Assembly: GCA_018658605.1 (NCBI GenBank)
Contig: JABHUV010000201.1
Coordinates: 1 to 50,477 of the forward strand
Direction: 5' to 3'
Source: Planctomycetaceae bacterium
Lineage (GTDB): Bacteria; Planctomycetota; Planctomycetia; Pirellulales; Pirellulaceae
DNA length: 50,477 nt
Part shown: positions 8,866 through 17,706 of the stretch, piece by piece
Layout of the letters: each line of letters opens with the position of its first letter
Position numbering within the stretch: position 1 is the stretch's first letter
The notes under the pieces: model-generated
The model's database searches: none
Told to the model about the DNA's origin: nothing
What the model saw: the letters and a program-made list of their open reading frames with translations, nothing else
Position numbers and translations under genes: made by a program

Positions 8866-10017
8866 ATGCAACGAAGAGAATTTATTGCGGGTGGCAGCGG
8901 AGCGGTTTTAGGCCTCGTGGGCAGTTGTTCGATTGCGGCTACTGAAATTTCCGCAGTAACCGAGGGTGGCATCGATTGGTACAACGTCCAGGATTGGGGA
9001 GTGGAGGGACGTGGATTTTCGGAGACGAAAACCTATTTTGATCGCTTGCCATCCAAAGCTAACGGAGTCGTTCGTAATGCGGTTTGGGGTTTGAGTTTAC
9101 ATAGCGCTGGAATGTCATCGCGGTTCAATACTGACAGTCGCGACTTGCACGTACGGTACCGCTTGAAATCCGGAAAGGTTGCAATGCCTCACATGCCCGC
9201 CACCGGAGTCAGTGGCGTAGACCTTTATGGGGCCAATGAAAAAGGAGAGGATCGCTGGATTAGTGTTTCGCGTCCAAGCGCCCAAGATGTTAACTACAAA
9301 TGGGTTACGGGTATTGACCCGCCCGGTCGTAACGGTCGCCTCTACACGGCCTATTTGCCGTTGTACAACGGCATCGAAAAAATGGAAGTTGGAGTACGTT
9401 CTGGTAGCCGGTTCGCGCCGATTGCCCCACGTAAAAAGGGCACGATTGTGTTTTACGGTACTTCGATAATGCACGGCGCGTGCGCGTCAAGACCCGGCAT
9501 GGCGTTGCCGGCGATTTTGGGGCGTTGGTATAACCGTCCTGTTATCAATCTTGGATTTTCAGGTAACGGTATGCTTGAATTGGAATTAGCAGATTTGCTC
9601 GGCGAATTAGATGCCAGTGTCTATTGTATCGATTGTCTACCCAATCTCGTTCCAGCATTGGTGAAACAGCGGACAATACCGTTTTTTGAAAGACTTCGCA
9701 AACACAAGCCTGACACACCGATTTTAATGGTCGAGGACCGCACGTACACTAACGCACCTTTTTATCAGAGATCGCGCGATCGACATACGGGCAGCCGGGA
9801 GGCCTTTCGCGCGGGGTTCAACACACTGAAAAAATCTGGTGACAATAACCTGCATTACTTAGAGGGTAAAGATTTGCTTGGCAGTGACGGTGAAGGCGCA
9901 ACGGATGGTTCGCATCCCAATGATTTAGGCTTTATGCGATATGCAGAACAATATCGGGGCGCTCTCGATCAAATCATTAAACAACTACCCGCCCAGCGTG
10001 ATTTGAGGTCAGACTGA
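8866..10017 (+). CDS. GxDLY / SGNH (GDSL_3) hydrolase, exported
   Basis: 383 aa. QRREFIAGGSGAVLG is a Tat-like signal. Residues about 35-185 form the N-terminal beta-rich module, including the name-giving GVDLY at 117-121 (GxDLY domain). The SGNH hydrolase follows: block I FYGTSIMHG with nucleophile Ser200, block II G-F-S-G-N-G (230-235), block III around CLPNLV with Asn260, and block V D347-G-S-H350. Such proteins are esterases, probably deacylating carbohydrates. The gene starts 32 bp after the amidohydrolase, with AAGGGAC upstream as ribosome binding site, so the two are likely co-transcribed. Confidence 0.9.
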   Translation: MQRREFIAGGSGAVLGLVGSCSIAATEISAVTEGGIDWYNVQDWGVEGRGFSETKTYFDRLPSKANGVVRNAVWGLSLHSAGMSSRFNTDSRDLHVRYRLKSGKVAMPHMPATGVSGVDLYGANEKGEDRWISVSRPSAQDVNYKWVTGIDPPGRNGRLYTAYLPLYNGIEKMEVGVRSGSRFAPIAPRKKGTIVFYGTSIMHGACASRPGMALPAILGRWYNRPVINLGFSGNGMLELELADLLGELDASVYCIDCLPNLVPALVKQRTIPFFERLRKHKPDTPILMVEDRTYTNAPFYQRSRDRHTGSREAFRAGFNTLKKSGDNNLHYLEGKDLLGSDGEGATDGSHPNDLGFMRYAEQYRGALDQIIKQLPAQRDLRSD

Positions 10018-10033
10018 ACTTGGTTTTGCAGAA

Positions 10034-12370
10034 ATGAAAGAGCGCATCACTACAATTCGGGTCACGGCTTTTGTTTGTGTGGTGTTGTGTAGTTGTAGTT
10101 TGTTTGCTGACGATGCTAATGATTTGTTTGAAGCCAAAATTCGTCCATTACTGGTACAACATTGTTATGAGTGTCATAGCGGTAAGGCCGGAGTAGTCGA
10201 ATCCGGGTTTGATATGGACACTCGAGCCGGAATGCTGGCCGGTGGTGACCGGGGTATCGCTGTCATCGTGGGAAAACCTGAGGAGAGTCCGTTGATCAAG
10301 GCGATAAGTTATCGCCTTAGCGACTTGGAAATGCCGCCCGCTGGGAAGTTGGCTCAACGGGAAATTGATTTAATAGCCCAATGGCTTGGTGCGGGTGCCA
10401 AAATGCCGTCGGGCAATACCGTGTCAACGACGGACCAAGCCCAAGGAGGGATTGACATTAACGCCGCTCGGTCACATTGGGCGTTTCGACCTCTTGAAGC
10501 TGTGTCCACTCGGGTAGATCGTAAATCGCGTCTGAATCCGGTGGATCGATGGGTTTTGCATTATCAAAAAAAGAATCGGTTGCAAGGCACCAACGCTGCG
10601 TCGCCGGAGCAGTTAATACGGCGGTTGAGCTTTAACTTAACGGGATTGGCTCCCGCATGGCGTGATGTCGTCGGCTACACTTTCAATCCAACCGAATCTC
10701 AGTACAGCAAGTTGGTTGATCAATATTTATCGTCACCTGCCTATGGGGAACGTTGGGCGCGGCATTGGTTGGATCTTGTCCGATACACGGATACGACAGC
10801 GAGTTGGTTAGAAAGTACAGCGGGTTCGTTTCGGTATCGTGATTGGGTTGTTACGGCTTTCAATGAGGACGTTCCTTACGATCGTTTTGTGAAATTGCAA
10901 TTTGCAGCCGATTTAATGCAGGACAGCGATGTTGATGATGTCGCCGCACTCGGGTTGGTCGGTTTAAGTCCTACCTACTGGAAAGAACCTCGGTTGGCCC
11001 CTCTTGTGATCAGAACAGTCGTGGCGGAAGAATGGGAAGAGCGCATCGACATGCTTGGACGAACATTTCTGGGTTTATCGTTAGCGTGTGCGCGATGCCA
11101 TGACCACAAAATGGACCCGATTACTCAGCGGGATTATTATGCGTTGGCAGGAGTGTTTGCGAGCAGTAGAATTCTGGATATACCGTTGGTCGCGCCAAGC
11201 GAACAAGTCGCTGTCCGTGCGGCGTTTAAGGAGGCGACGGCGATTCGTGTCAAGATTCAACAACAAAAGGTTTTGGAGCAGGGTGCCAAGGATAAAGACG
11301 TACACGCTAAACGGATTGCGGAACTACAGGCAGAGCTAAAGTCATTGGCAGTGGCGACTCCACATTTTGATGCACCGCGCGTGATGGCAGTTGTGGAAGA
11401 TAGTATCTCGGTAATAGCGGACGGTCCGGAATTGACGAAAGTTGTTTACACGCCCAACCACGCGATTGACGTGGCCGTTCAACTGCGTGGCAATCCAGCG
11501 ACGCTAGGTGATATTGTACCGCGTCGGTTTATTGAGTTGATGGATCCACAGAAAACTTCCTTTTCAAATGGTAGTGGGCGACTGGAATTGGCCGAGTCCT
11601 TAGTGTCTAAGTCGGAGGGATTGTTAGCGAGGGTTATAGTAAATCGTGTGTGGCGGCACCATTTTGGCAAGGGAATCGTTGAGACGCCGAGTAACTTCGG
11701 ATTGCAGGGCGAGGTGCCGAGTCATCCAGAATTGTTAGATACGTTGGCCTTGGGACTCATTGAAAACCAGTGGTCGCTGAAATGGCTGCAGCGGGTGATT
11801 GTGACGAGTGGGACGTTCCAACAAAGTTGCAGTACTGTTGAGATGGCGATTTCTAAGGACCCTGATAATCGCTGGTATGGCCGAATGAATCGGCGGCAAC
11901 TTGATATTGAGGCATGGCGGGATTCGATGTTGCAGGTGACGGGTTTACTTGATTCTAGTATCGGAGGTAAACCTTCCCCGCTTTCTAATATAGACAATAA
12001 CCGACGCACGTTGTATGCGACGATAAAACGACGGGAACTGGACGAAGTCCTGAAGATGTTTGGATTTCCGGAACCGACGGCGCATAGTCCAAAACGAGAT
12101 GAGATGAACACTCCACTACAACAACTGTATTCGCTCAATAGCGATTTTATTTGGAGATGTGCCGACCATTTTGCGTCATCTTACACTGTGAAAGAGAAGA
12201 AAGATTTTAAGCTGATGGTGGCAGAACTGTACCGCAAGGTATATGCGCGTGAGGCGACGCCCTTAGAGCATGGCGTTGCGATCGATTACCTCGAGAAATC
12301 CGGTTCCGATGGGTTACGTCGGTATATACACGCGTTGTTGATATCCAATGAATTTGCGTTTTTAGATTGA
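10034..12370 (+). CDS. PSCyt1-DUF1549-DUF1553 protein (planctomycete cytochrome-like)
   Basis: 778 aa with a signal peptide (about 1-25). An N-terminal planctomycete cytochrome C (PSCyt1) module carries C44-Y-E-C47-H48, followed by GG(D)RG and the MPP loop of c-type cytochromes. DUF1549 follows, with LIRRLSFNLTGLAP and AYGERWARHWLDLVRYTDT. A second C352-A-R-C355-H356 is followed by DHKMDPITQRDYYALAGVF. DUF1553 is at the C-terminus: VNRVWRHHFGKGIVETPSNFG and the SNEFAFLD end. The two CxxCH motifs suggest haem attachment, but function is unknown. It is somewhat short for the family because the inter-domain region (about 400-470) is reduced. The DUF1501 partner starts 42 bp downstream, the standard pairing. 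Confidence 0.93.
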   Translation: MKERITTIRVTAFVCVVLCSCSLFADDANDLFEAKIRPLLVQHCYECHSGKAGVVESGFDMDTRAGMLAGGDRGIAVIVGKPEESPLIKAISYRLSDLEMPPAGKLAQREIDLIAQWLGAGAKMPSGNTVSTTDQAQGGIDINAARSHWAFRPLEAVSTRVDRKSRLNPVDRWVLHYQKKNRLQGTNAASPEQLIRRLSFNLTGLAPAWRDVVGYTFNPTESQYSKLVDQYLSSPAYGERWARHWLDLVRYTDTTASWLESTAGSFRYRDWVVTAFNEDVPYDRFVKLQFAADLMQDSDVDDVAALGLVGLSPTYWKEPRLAPLVIRTVVAEEWEERIDMLGRTFLGLSLACARCHDHKMDPITQRDYYALAGVFASSRILDIPLVAPSEQVAVRAAFKEATAIRVKIQQQKVLEQGAKDKDVHAKRIAELQAELKSLAVATPHFDAPRVMAVVEDSISVIADGPELTKVVYTPNHAIDVAVQLRGNPATLGDIVPRRFIELMDPQKTSFSNGSGRLELAESLVSKSEGLLARVIVNRVWRHHFGKGIVETPSNFGLQGEVPSHPELLDTLALGLIENQWSLKWLQRVIVTSGTFQQSCSTVEMAISKDPDNRWYGRMNRRQLDIEAWRDSMLQVTGLLDSSIGGKPSPLSNIDNNRRTLYATIKRRELDEVLKMFGFPEPTAHSPKRDEMNTPLQQLYSLNSDFIWRCADHFASSYTVKEKKDFKLMVAELYRKVYAREATPLEHGVAIDYLEKSGSDGLRRYIHALLISNEFAFLD

Positions 12371-12412
12371 GTTTGATGGTGACAGATAGCTTGATTATAG
12401 GACAATATTAGA

Positions 12413-13777
12413 ATGTCATTTGCAGGGAACATCGATAGACGCGCAGCGATCTCTGCTTTGGGTGGTGGGTTGGGATTGTTGGGTCTAGCAGATCACATTG
12501 CATCGGCTACGGAACACGGTGCTGGGTGTCATCATCGCCCACGAGCTCGTCGAGTGATCCAGCTGTTTATGAACGGTGGTCCGTTTCAGGGGGATTTCTT
12601 TGATCCTAAGCCCGCGCTCAACAAATACCAGGGCCAGCGGCCCGGCGAAGTTGAGCTTCGTACAGAACGCAAGACTGGCGGATTGTTGGGTTCGCCGTAC
12701 AAGTTTAGGCGACATGGTGCGAGTGGTCTTGAAATCAGTGAATTGTTACCCCGCCTGAGTCATCACGCAGATGATATTTGCGTTCTACGTAGTGTTTACA
12801 CAGACAATCCGAATCACGGTCCGGCGTTGTTGTTGATGAATAATGGAACGATCTCGCCCACGGTTCCGAGTATGGGTTCTTGGTTAATGTACGGATTGGG
12901 AAGTGTGAATCAGAATTTACCTGGCTATGTCGTATTATGCCCGGGGCGTCCCGTGCGGTTTTCAATTTTGTGGAGTAGCGCGTTTTTGCCGTCCCAATTC
13001 CAAGGCAGTTACGTCAATCATTCGACAATAACGCCGGAGTCTATGATTCCGTTTCTAAACAACGATAAATTGAGTTTACAAGAACAACGAGATGAGCTTG
13101 ATTTGATCGGTTCGCTCAATCGATTGCACGGGTTAACGCGGAGTAACGACAAACAGCTATCCGCGCGAATTTCCGCGATGGAAACGGCATTCCGCATGCA
13201 GTCCGCAGGGCATGAGGCATTTGACATTACCGCTGAACCCGCCGCGATCCGTGAAGAGTATGGCTCGGGGCATTTTGCAAATGGGTGTTTACTTGCGAGA
13301 AGATTAGTGGAGCGGGATGTTCGGTTTGTGCAAGTCTATTATGGCAATGGTCAACCGTGGGATACGCATAGCAAACACAATGAAGCGGTAAAAGGATTAG
13401 CGACTTCAATTGATCAACCGATTGCTGCGTTGCTCGCAGATCTGAAACGTCGTGGAATGCTCGATGATACGTTGGTGATTTGGGGGGGAGAATTCGGACG
13501 GACACCGGTGTCGGAAAATGGCAGCGGACGCGATCATAACCACTATGGGATGACCATGTGGCTGGCTGGCGGCGGTTCGCGTGGGGGGTATGCTCATGGT
13601 GCAACGGACGAATTCGGCTTCCGCGCGGTACAAGATCGTATGCACGTGCATGATGTGCATGCGACAGTTTTACATTTATTGGGTATTGATCATGAACGAT
13701 TGACCTATAATTACGCGGGTCGAGATTTTCGTTTGACGGACATCGCCGGTGAAGTAGCGAAAGACGTGGTGGCGTGA
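12413..13777 (+). CDS. DUF1501 family protein, Tat-type leader
   Basis: 454 aa. IDRRAAISALGGGLGLLGL is a Tat-type leader. LFMNGGPFQGDFFDPKPALN, EISELLPRLSHHADDICVLRS, WGGEFGRTPVSENGSGRDHN and LAGGGSRGGYAHGATDEFG match DUF1501. It directly follows the PSCyt1-DUF1549-DUF1553 gene. The pair probably acts together outside the cytoplasmic membrane, but no substrate is known. A 71-bp gap with a possible -10 box separates it from the next DUF1549 gene. Confidence 0.93.
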   Translation: MSFAGNIDRRAAISALGGGLGLLGLADHIASATEHGAGCHHRPRARRVIQLFMNGGPFQGDFFDPKPALNKYQGQRPGEVELRTERKTGGLLGSPYKFRRHGASGLEISELLPRLSHHADDICVLRSVYTDNPNHGPALLLMNNGTISPTVPSMGSWLMYGLGSVNQNLPGYVVLCPGRPVRFSILWSSAFLPSQFQGSYVNHSTITPESMIPFLNNDKLSLQEQRDELDLIGSLNRLHGLTRSNDKQLSARISAMETAFRMQSAGHEAFDITAEPAAIREEYGSGHFANGCLLARRLVERDVRFVQVYYGNGQPWDTHSKHNEAVKGLATSIDQPIAALLADLKRRGMLDDTLVIWGGEFGRTPVSENGSGRDHNHYGMTMWLAGGGSRGGYAHGATDEFGFRAVQDRMHVHDVHATVLHLLGIDHERLTYNYAGRDFRLTDIAGEVAKDVVA

Positions 13778-13836
13778 AAATGGGATCGCAATAGATATTT
13801 GGCAATTCGAGGTCGCCGCCGGCACGAGTTTTTTCC

Positions 13837-13842
13837 TATAAT
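13837..13842 (+). promoter_or_regulatory. Possible -10 box before the Big2-DUF1549 gene
   Basis: TATAAT at 13837-13842, six bases before the ATG at 13849. No good -35 hexamer is seen. If used, the transcript would begin at or next to the start codon (leaderless), and there is indeed no clear ribosome binding site upstream. Weak evidence. Confidence 0.3.
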
Positions 13843-13848
13843 AATTGT

Positions 13849-16260
13849 ATGTTTCAACTACGTCTTATTTTGATAATTGCCTTGTTCGAAATTGCATGTT
13901 TGCCGTTGATCATCGCTGCTGCGCCCATGGTTAATCCAGTAGAGGTTACGCTCGTCGGCCCCGAGAGTTCTCAGCAACTCGTCGTGACACAGGATACAGC
14001 AAATGGGTTGATCGACTTGACGCACAATTCGAAGTATCGCTCGAAAAATGAAGATATTGCAGTCGTAAGTGACCGAGGTGTTGTCCGCCCAGTAGGAGAA
14101 GGGTTAACCGAGGTTCGAGTATCGAGCAGTACTGGAACAAAAATAATCCAGATACATGTACAACACTTCGCGGATCCCAAACCGATTAGTTTTAGACGGG
14201 ATATTCAACCAATTCTTACGAAAGCGGCCTGTAATTCTGGCGGCTGCCATGGGAAGGCTGATGGCCAAAACGGTTTCCAGTTAAGTCTGTTCGGATTTGA
14301 CGATGAATTTGACTTTGCTGCTGTTGTCAAAGCGGCAAGGGGGCGTCGAGTAAATGTGGCCGCACCGGCGACGAGTTTGTTTTTGCGGAAAGCAACTGGA
14401 GATTTACCGCATGGGGGCGGTCGAAAAATTGAATTCGGGGGCCTCTGGTACGCACGCGTTCTGCGGTGGTTAAGGGAAGGCGCCGTGCTTGATGAACCCC
14501 ACGAATTCGAGACCACTCGAATTGAAATATTTCCGGGCACAGCAAACATGCTTCCCGACAGCGGGCAACAGCTACAGGTGTTTGTCGTGGACTCTGATGG
14601 AACCCGACGTTGCGTGACGAGGGAAGCCGAATTCATTTCGAATGCGACGGACGTTGCTGAGGTCGGCTCCGATGGATTAGTGCAAGTAAGTACGGTGCCA
14701 GGCGAAGCGGCAATCTTAGCTCGGTATCGAGGGCAAGTGTCGGTGGCACGCGTACGTTTACCGCAATCAGGAGATATTCAGCGGCCGATGTTGACGAATC
14801 CAATTGACACGTTGGTGTGGGATCGTTTTTCTCTATTAGGGATACAGCCAAGTGAATTAGTTGATGACGGGAATTTCCTGCGACGAGTCTATTTGGACTC
14901 GATAGGAACGTTGCCAACGGTTGCAGAGGCCCGCGGGTTTTTGGGCGACAGTGCTCCAGATAAACGGGAGAAACTTATTGAGTATTTATTATCACGCGGC
15001 GAGTATGCTGATTTTTGGGCAATGAAATGGGCGGATATTTTGCGGGTTGATCGCGAACGAATTCAGTCTAATGGCACCATTGCAATGACGCGTTGGTTGC
15101 GAAGCCAATTTGCTAATAATCGTCCCTATGACGAGTTCGTTACCGATATTATTACCGCGACAGGCAGTACTGTAAGTGAAAGCCCAGCGGCTTTCTATGT
15201 GGTGCATAATGACGCCGAAAAACTTGCTCGTAGTATCAGTCAAGCGTTTTTGGGTGTGCGTATTGAATGTGCGCAGTGTCACCATCATCCCTTTGAAAAA
15301 TGGGGACAGCGCGATTACTATGCATTCGCCGGTTTTTTTACAGGTGTTACGCAAAAGAAAATGGGAGCGCTGGCACAGAAAATTATAGAGGGACCTGGGC
15401 AGGATTTGACGCATCCGCGGACTCTACAAATAGTGCCTGCAGCTGGTCTCGGAGCGACTCCAGTTGTAGTTGACGAGGGTTCGTCGAGGCGGCTGGAATT
15501 GGCCGAGTGGATGACGCAACCGGTTAATCCGTTTTTGGCGAGGATGTTCGTCAATCGATTATGGGCCCATTACTTTGGCCGTGGATTGGCAGATCCGATT
15601 GACGATATGCGGAGTACCAACCCCGCCTCAAACGAGCCGCTGCTGAATATGCTAGCGGAACGATTCATTGAAAACGACTTTGATATCAAGAAGATCACAA
15701 AGTTTATATTGACCAGTCGTGTATACCAATTGAGTGCCGAGGTAAACCAATCTAACGAATTTGATCAACAGAACTTTTCACATGCTAGTTGGAAAGCGAT
15801 GTCGGCAGAGGTTCTGCTCGATGCCATTTCACAGGCGACAGGCGTGGATGAATCCTTCAACGGGTGGCCTGAGGGATACCGCGCAGTTCAAATCTGGGAC
15901 AATCGTATGCCTAGTTACTTTTTCCGTATCTTTGGTAAACCACAACGGGTAAGCGTTTGTGAATGTGAGCGAGGAACGGAACCGAGTATTGCTCAAGCAC
16001 TGCATCTTATGAATGCACCAGAAACAATGGCGAAACTTCGTAGTCGGTTTGGTGCGGTGAGGCGATTAGTTGAATCCAACCTTTCTGAGGTAGACATCGT
16101 GGATGAGCTGTACTTGTCGACGTTGTCGAGGTTCCCGGTGGCTGAGGAGCGGGAATTGATGGTCAGCGTGTTTGCGGACCCGTCGACGAGTCGGCAGACC
16201 GCAGTTGAAGATATTTTATGGACATTGATCAATACACGTGAGTTTGTATTTAATCATTAA
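13849..16260 (+). CDS. Big2-like domain + DUF1549 + DUF1553 protein
   Basis: 803 aa. A signal peptide (1-24) is followed by a bacterial Ig-like (Big_2-type) segment: VVSDRGVVRPVGEGLTEVRVS (about 70-95). A cytochrome-like segment carries the wider spacing C128-N-S-G-G-C133-H134, then a second Ig-like repeat around ISNATDVAEVGSDGLVQVS. DUF1549 holds C474-A-Q-C477-H478 followed by HHPFEKWGQRDYYAFAGFF. DUF1553 contains MFVNRLWAHYFGRGLADPIDDMR and ends TREFVFNH. This is the second architectural class of planctomycete DUF1549 proteins, different from the PSCyt1 class just upstream. Its DUF1501 partner begins 32 bp later. Biochemical role unknown; export and haem binding are inferred from motifs. 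Confidence 0.92.
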   Translation: MFQLRLILIIALFEIACLPLIIAAAPMVNPVEVTLVGPESSQQLVVTQDTANGLIDLTHNSKYRSKNEDIAVVSDRGVVRPVGEGLTEVRVSSSTGTKIIQIHVQHFADPKPISFRRDIQPILTKAACNSGGCHGKADGQNGFQLSLFGFDDEFDFAAVVKAARGRRVNVAAPATSLFLRKATGDLPHGGGRKIEFGGLWYARVLRWLREGAVLDEPHEFETTRIEIFPGTANMLPDSGQQLQVFVVDSDGTRRCVTREAEFISNATDVAEVGSDGLVQVSTVPGEAAILARYRGQVSVARVRLPQSGDIQRPMLTNPIDTLVWDRFSLLGIQPSELVDDGNFLRRVYLDSIGTLPTVAEARGFLGDSAPDKREKLIEYLLSRGEYADFWAMKWADILRVDRERIQSNGTIAMTRWLRSQFANNRPYDEFVTDIITATGSTVSESPAAFYVVHNDAEKLARSISQAFLGVRIECAQCHHHPFEKWGQRDYYAFAGFFTGVTQKKMGALAQKIIEGPGQDLTHPRTLQIVPAAGLGATPVVVDEGSSRRLELAEWMTQPVNPFLARMFVNRLWAHYFGRGLADPIDDMRSTNPASNEPLLNMLAERFIENDFDIKKITKFILTSRVYQLSAEVNQSNEFDQQNFSHASWKAMSAEVLLDAISQATGVDESFNGWPEGYRAVQIWDNRMPSYFFRIFGKPQRVSVCECERGTEPSIAQALHLMNAPETMAKLRSRFGAVRRLVESNLSEVDIVDELYLSTLSRFPVAEERELMVSVFADPSTSRQTAVEDILWTLINTREFVFNH

Positions 16261-16292
16261 TACGGGTAGTTGTCGAACTATTGGAGTAGAAC

Positions 16293-17642
16293 ATGTTTAA
16301 TCTTTCATTTAATAAGCAAGGCGGATTCTGTGACAAGGTTTCGCGGCGCAACGTTCTGACACTGGGGGCTACCGGATTACTGGGTGGCTTGTCGTTGCCT
16401 AGAATGTTGCAAATGCAGGCTTTCGCGGCCGGTTCCAAACCATCACGCGTGAAATCATGCATATTTTTGATGCTCGAAGGTGGCCCGAGTCATATAGACA
16501 TGTGGGATTTAAAACCCGATGCGCCTACTGAAATCCGCGGGCCTTTTAATCCAATATCGACGAACGTACCAGGCACTCAGATCAGCGAAATTTTACCGAT
16601 GTGTTCGAAGATTGCTGACCGGTTCACAATCTTGCGTAGTCATAGTCACGGTGATAACGCTCATCAGACCGGTCGGCATTGGGTCCTGACAGGCTATAAA
16701 CCCAATTTTCCGGATGGCCAAGCCAAGGGGATTCCGTTCAATGAGCATTACCCGTCAATCGGCTCTATGGTGTCTCGGGAGTTGGGTCATCGTGGTGCTG
16801 TTCCTCCGTACATCGAAGTTCCTGAACCGCTAGGGCCAGGGGGTCCCGGTTTCTACGGCCCTCGTTACGCTCCGTTTACGATTGAGACCGATCCGGTTGA
16901 GCCGACGTTTTCAGTAAGAGACTTGAATGTTGTGGATGGAATAGATGAAAACCGATTTGAACGCCGTAGAACCCTGTTGGAGCGGGCCAATGGATTAGGC
17001 GCAGGTGGAGGTGGTGCCGGACGAGCCAAAACGATGGATACATATTATGAAAAGGCTTTGGAAATGGTAACCAGTCCCGCAGCACGCCGCGCGTTTAATA
17101 TCCAAGGCGAGAAAGAGTCTGTACGAGAGCGATACGGAATGACATCTATTGGACAATGTTCGTTATTGGCGAGGCGGTTAGTTGAAGCAGGTTCGCGATT
17201 TATCGGAGTGTCTCATGGAAGTTGGGATACGCATTTCGATAATTTTACTGGACATCGTAAAGCGTTGGTGCCTCCGACAGACCAAGCGTTTAGCGCGTTA
17301 ATCGAGGATTTGGACCAACGGGGAATGTTAGACGAAACACTGGTTGTCATGATGGGTGAAATGGGAAGAACTCCACGGATCAATAAAGATGCCGGTAGGG
17401 ATCATTGGTCAATGTGCCAGAGTGTCATTCTTGCGGGTGGAGGGACAAAGCGGGGAGCTGTGATTGGCGCGAGTGATAAGACCGCAAGTTATCCAGTCAC
17501 GACTCCATATGGGATTCAGGATCTGTTGTTTACGATTCTTGATTTGATGGGCATCAACCCCAATAAAATCTATCCCGATTCTTTGGGTCGCCCAGTTCCG
17601 CTGGTCACCGGCGGGAAACGAATAAGCGAAATTATGGCGTAA
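16293..17642 (+). CDS. DUF1501 family protein
   Basis: 449 aa. The N-terminal SRRNVLTLGATGLLGGLSLP is a Tat-type leader preceded by an unusually long 17-residue n-region. MLEGGPSHIDMWDLKPDAPTEIRGPF, STNVPGTQISEILP, MMGEMGRTPRINKDAGRDHWS and LAGGGTKRGAVIGASD are diagnostic. It partners the Big2-DUF1549-DUF1553 gene, with ribosome binding site GGAG about 8 bp before the ATG. A glycine-rich insertion GLGAGGGGAG (about 232-241) is variable in the family. Confidence 0.94.
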   Translation: MFNLSFNKQGGFCDKVSRRNVLTLGATGLLGGLSLPRMLQMQAFAAGSKPSRVKSCIFLMLEGGPSHIDMWDLKPDAPTEIRGPFNPISTNVPGTQISEILPMCSKIADRFTILRSHSHGDNAHQTGRHWVLTGYKPNFPDGQAKGIPFNEHYPSIGSMVSRELGHRGAVPPYIEVPEPLGPGGPGFYGPRYAPFTIETDPVEPTFSVRDLNVVDGIDENRFERRRTLLERANGLGAGGGGAGRAKTMDTYYEKALEMVTSPAARRAFNIQGEKESVRERYGMTSIGQCSLLARRLVEAGSRFIGVSHGSWDTHFDNFTGHRKALVPPTDQAFSALIEDLDQRGMLDETLVVMMGEMGRTPRINKDAGRDHWSMCQSVILAGGGTKRGAVIGASDKTASYPVTTPYGIQDLLFTILDLMGINPNKIYPDSLGRPVPLVTGGKRISEIMA

Positions 17643-17706
17643 CTTCACATGCGGAAACTGTGGTTGTCAAATTCTGGTTTGCGCTCACAAGGCATTGAAT
17701 AATTAT

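Noticed and set aside
13227..13805. 192-aa minus-strand ORF opposite a DUF1501 gene
   Set aside because: Rich in His, Arg and Pro as typical for antisense translations; the sense frame is unambiguous.
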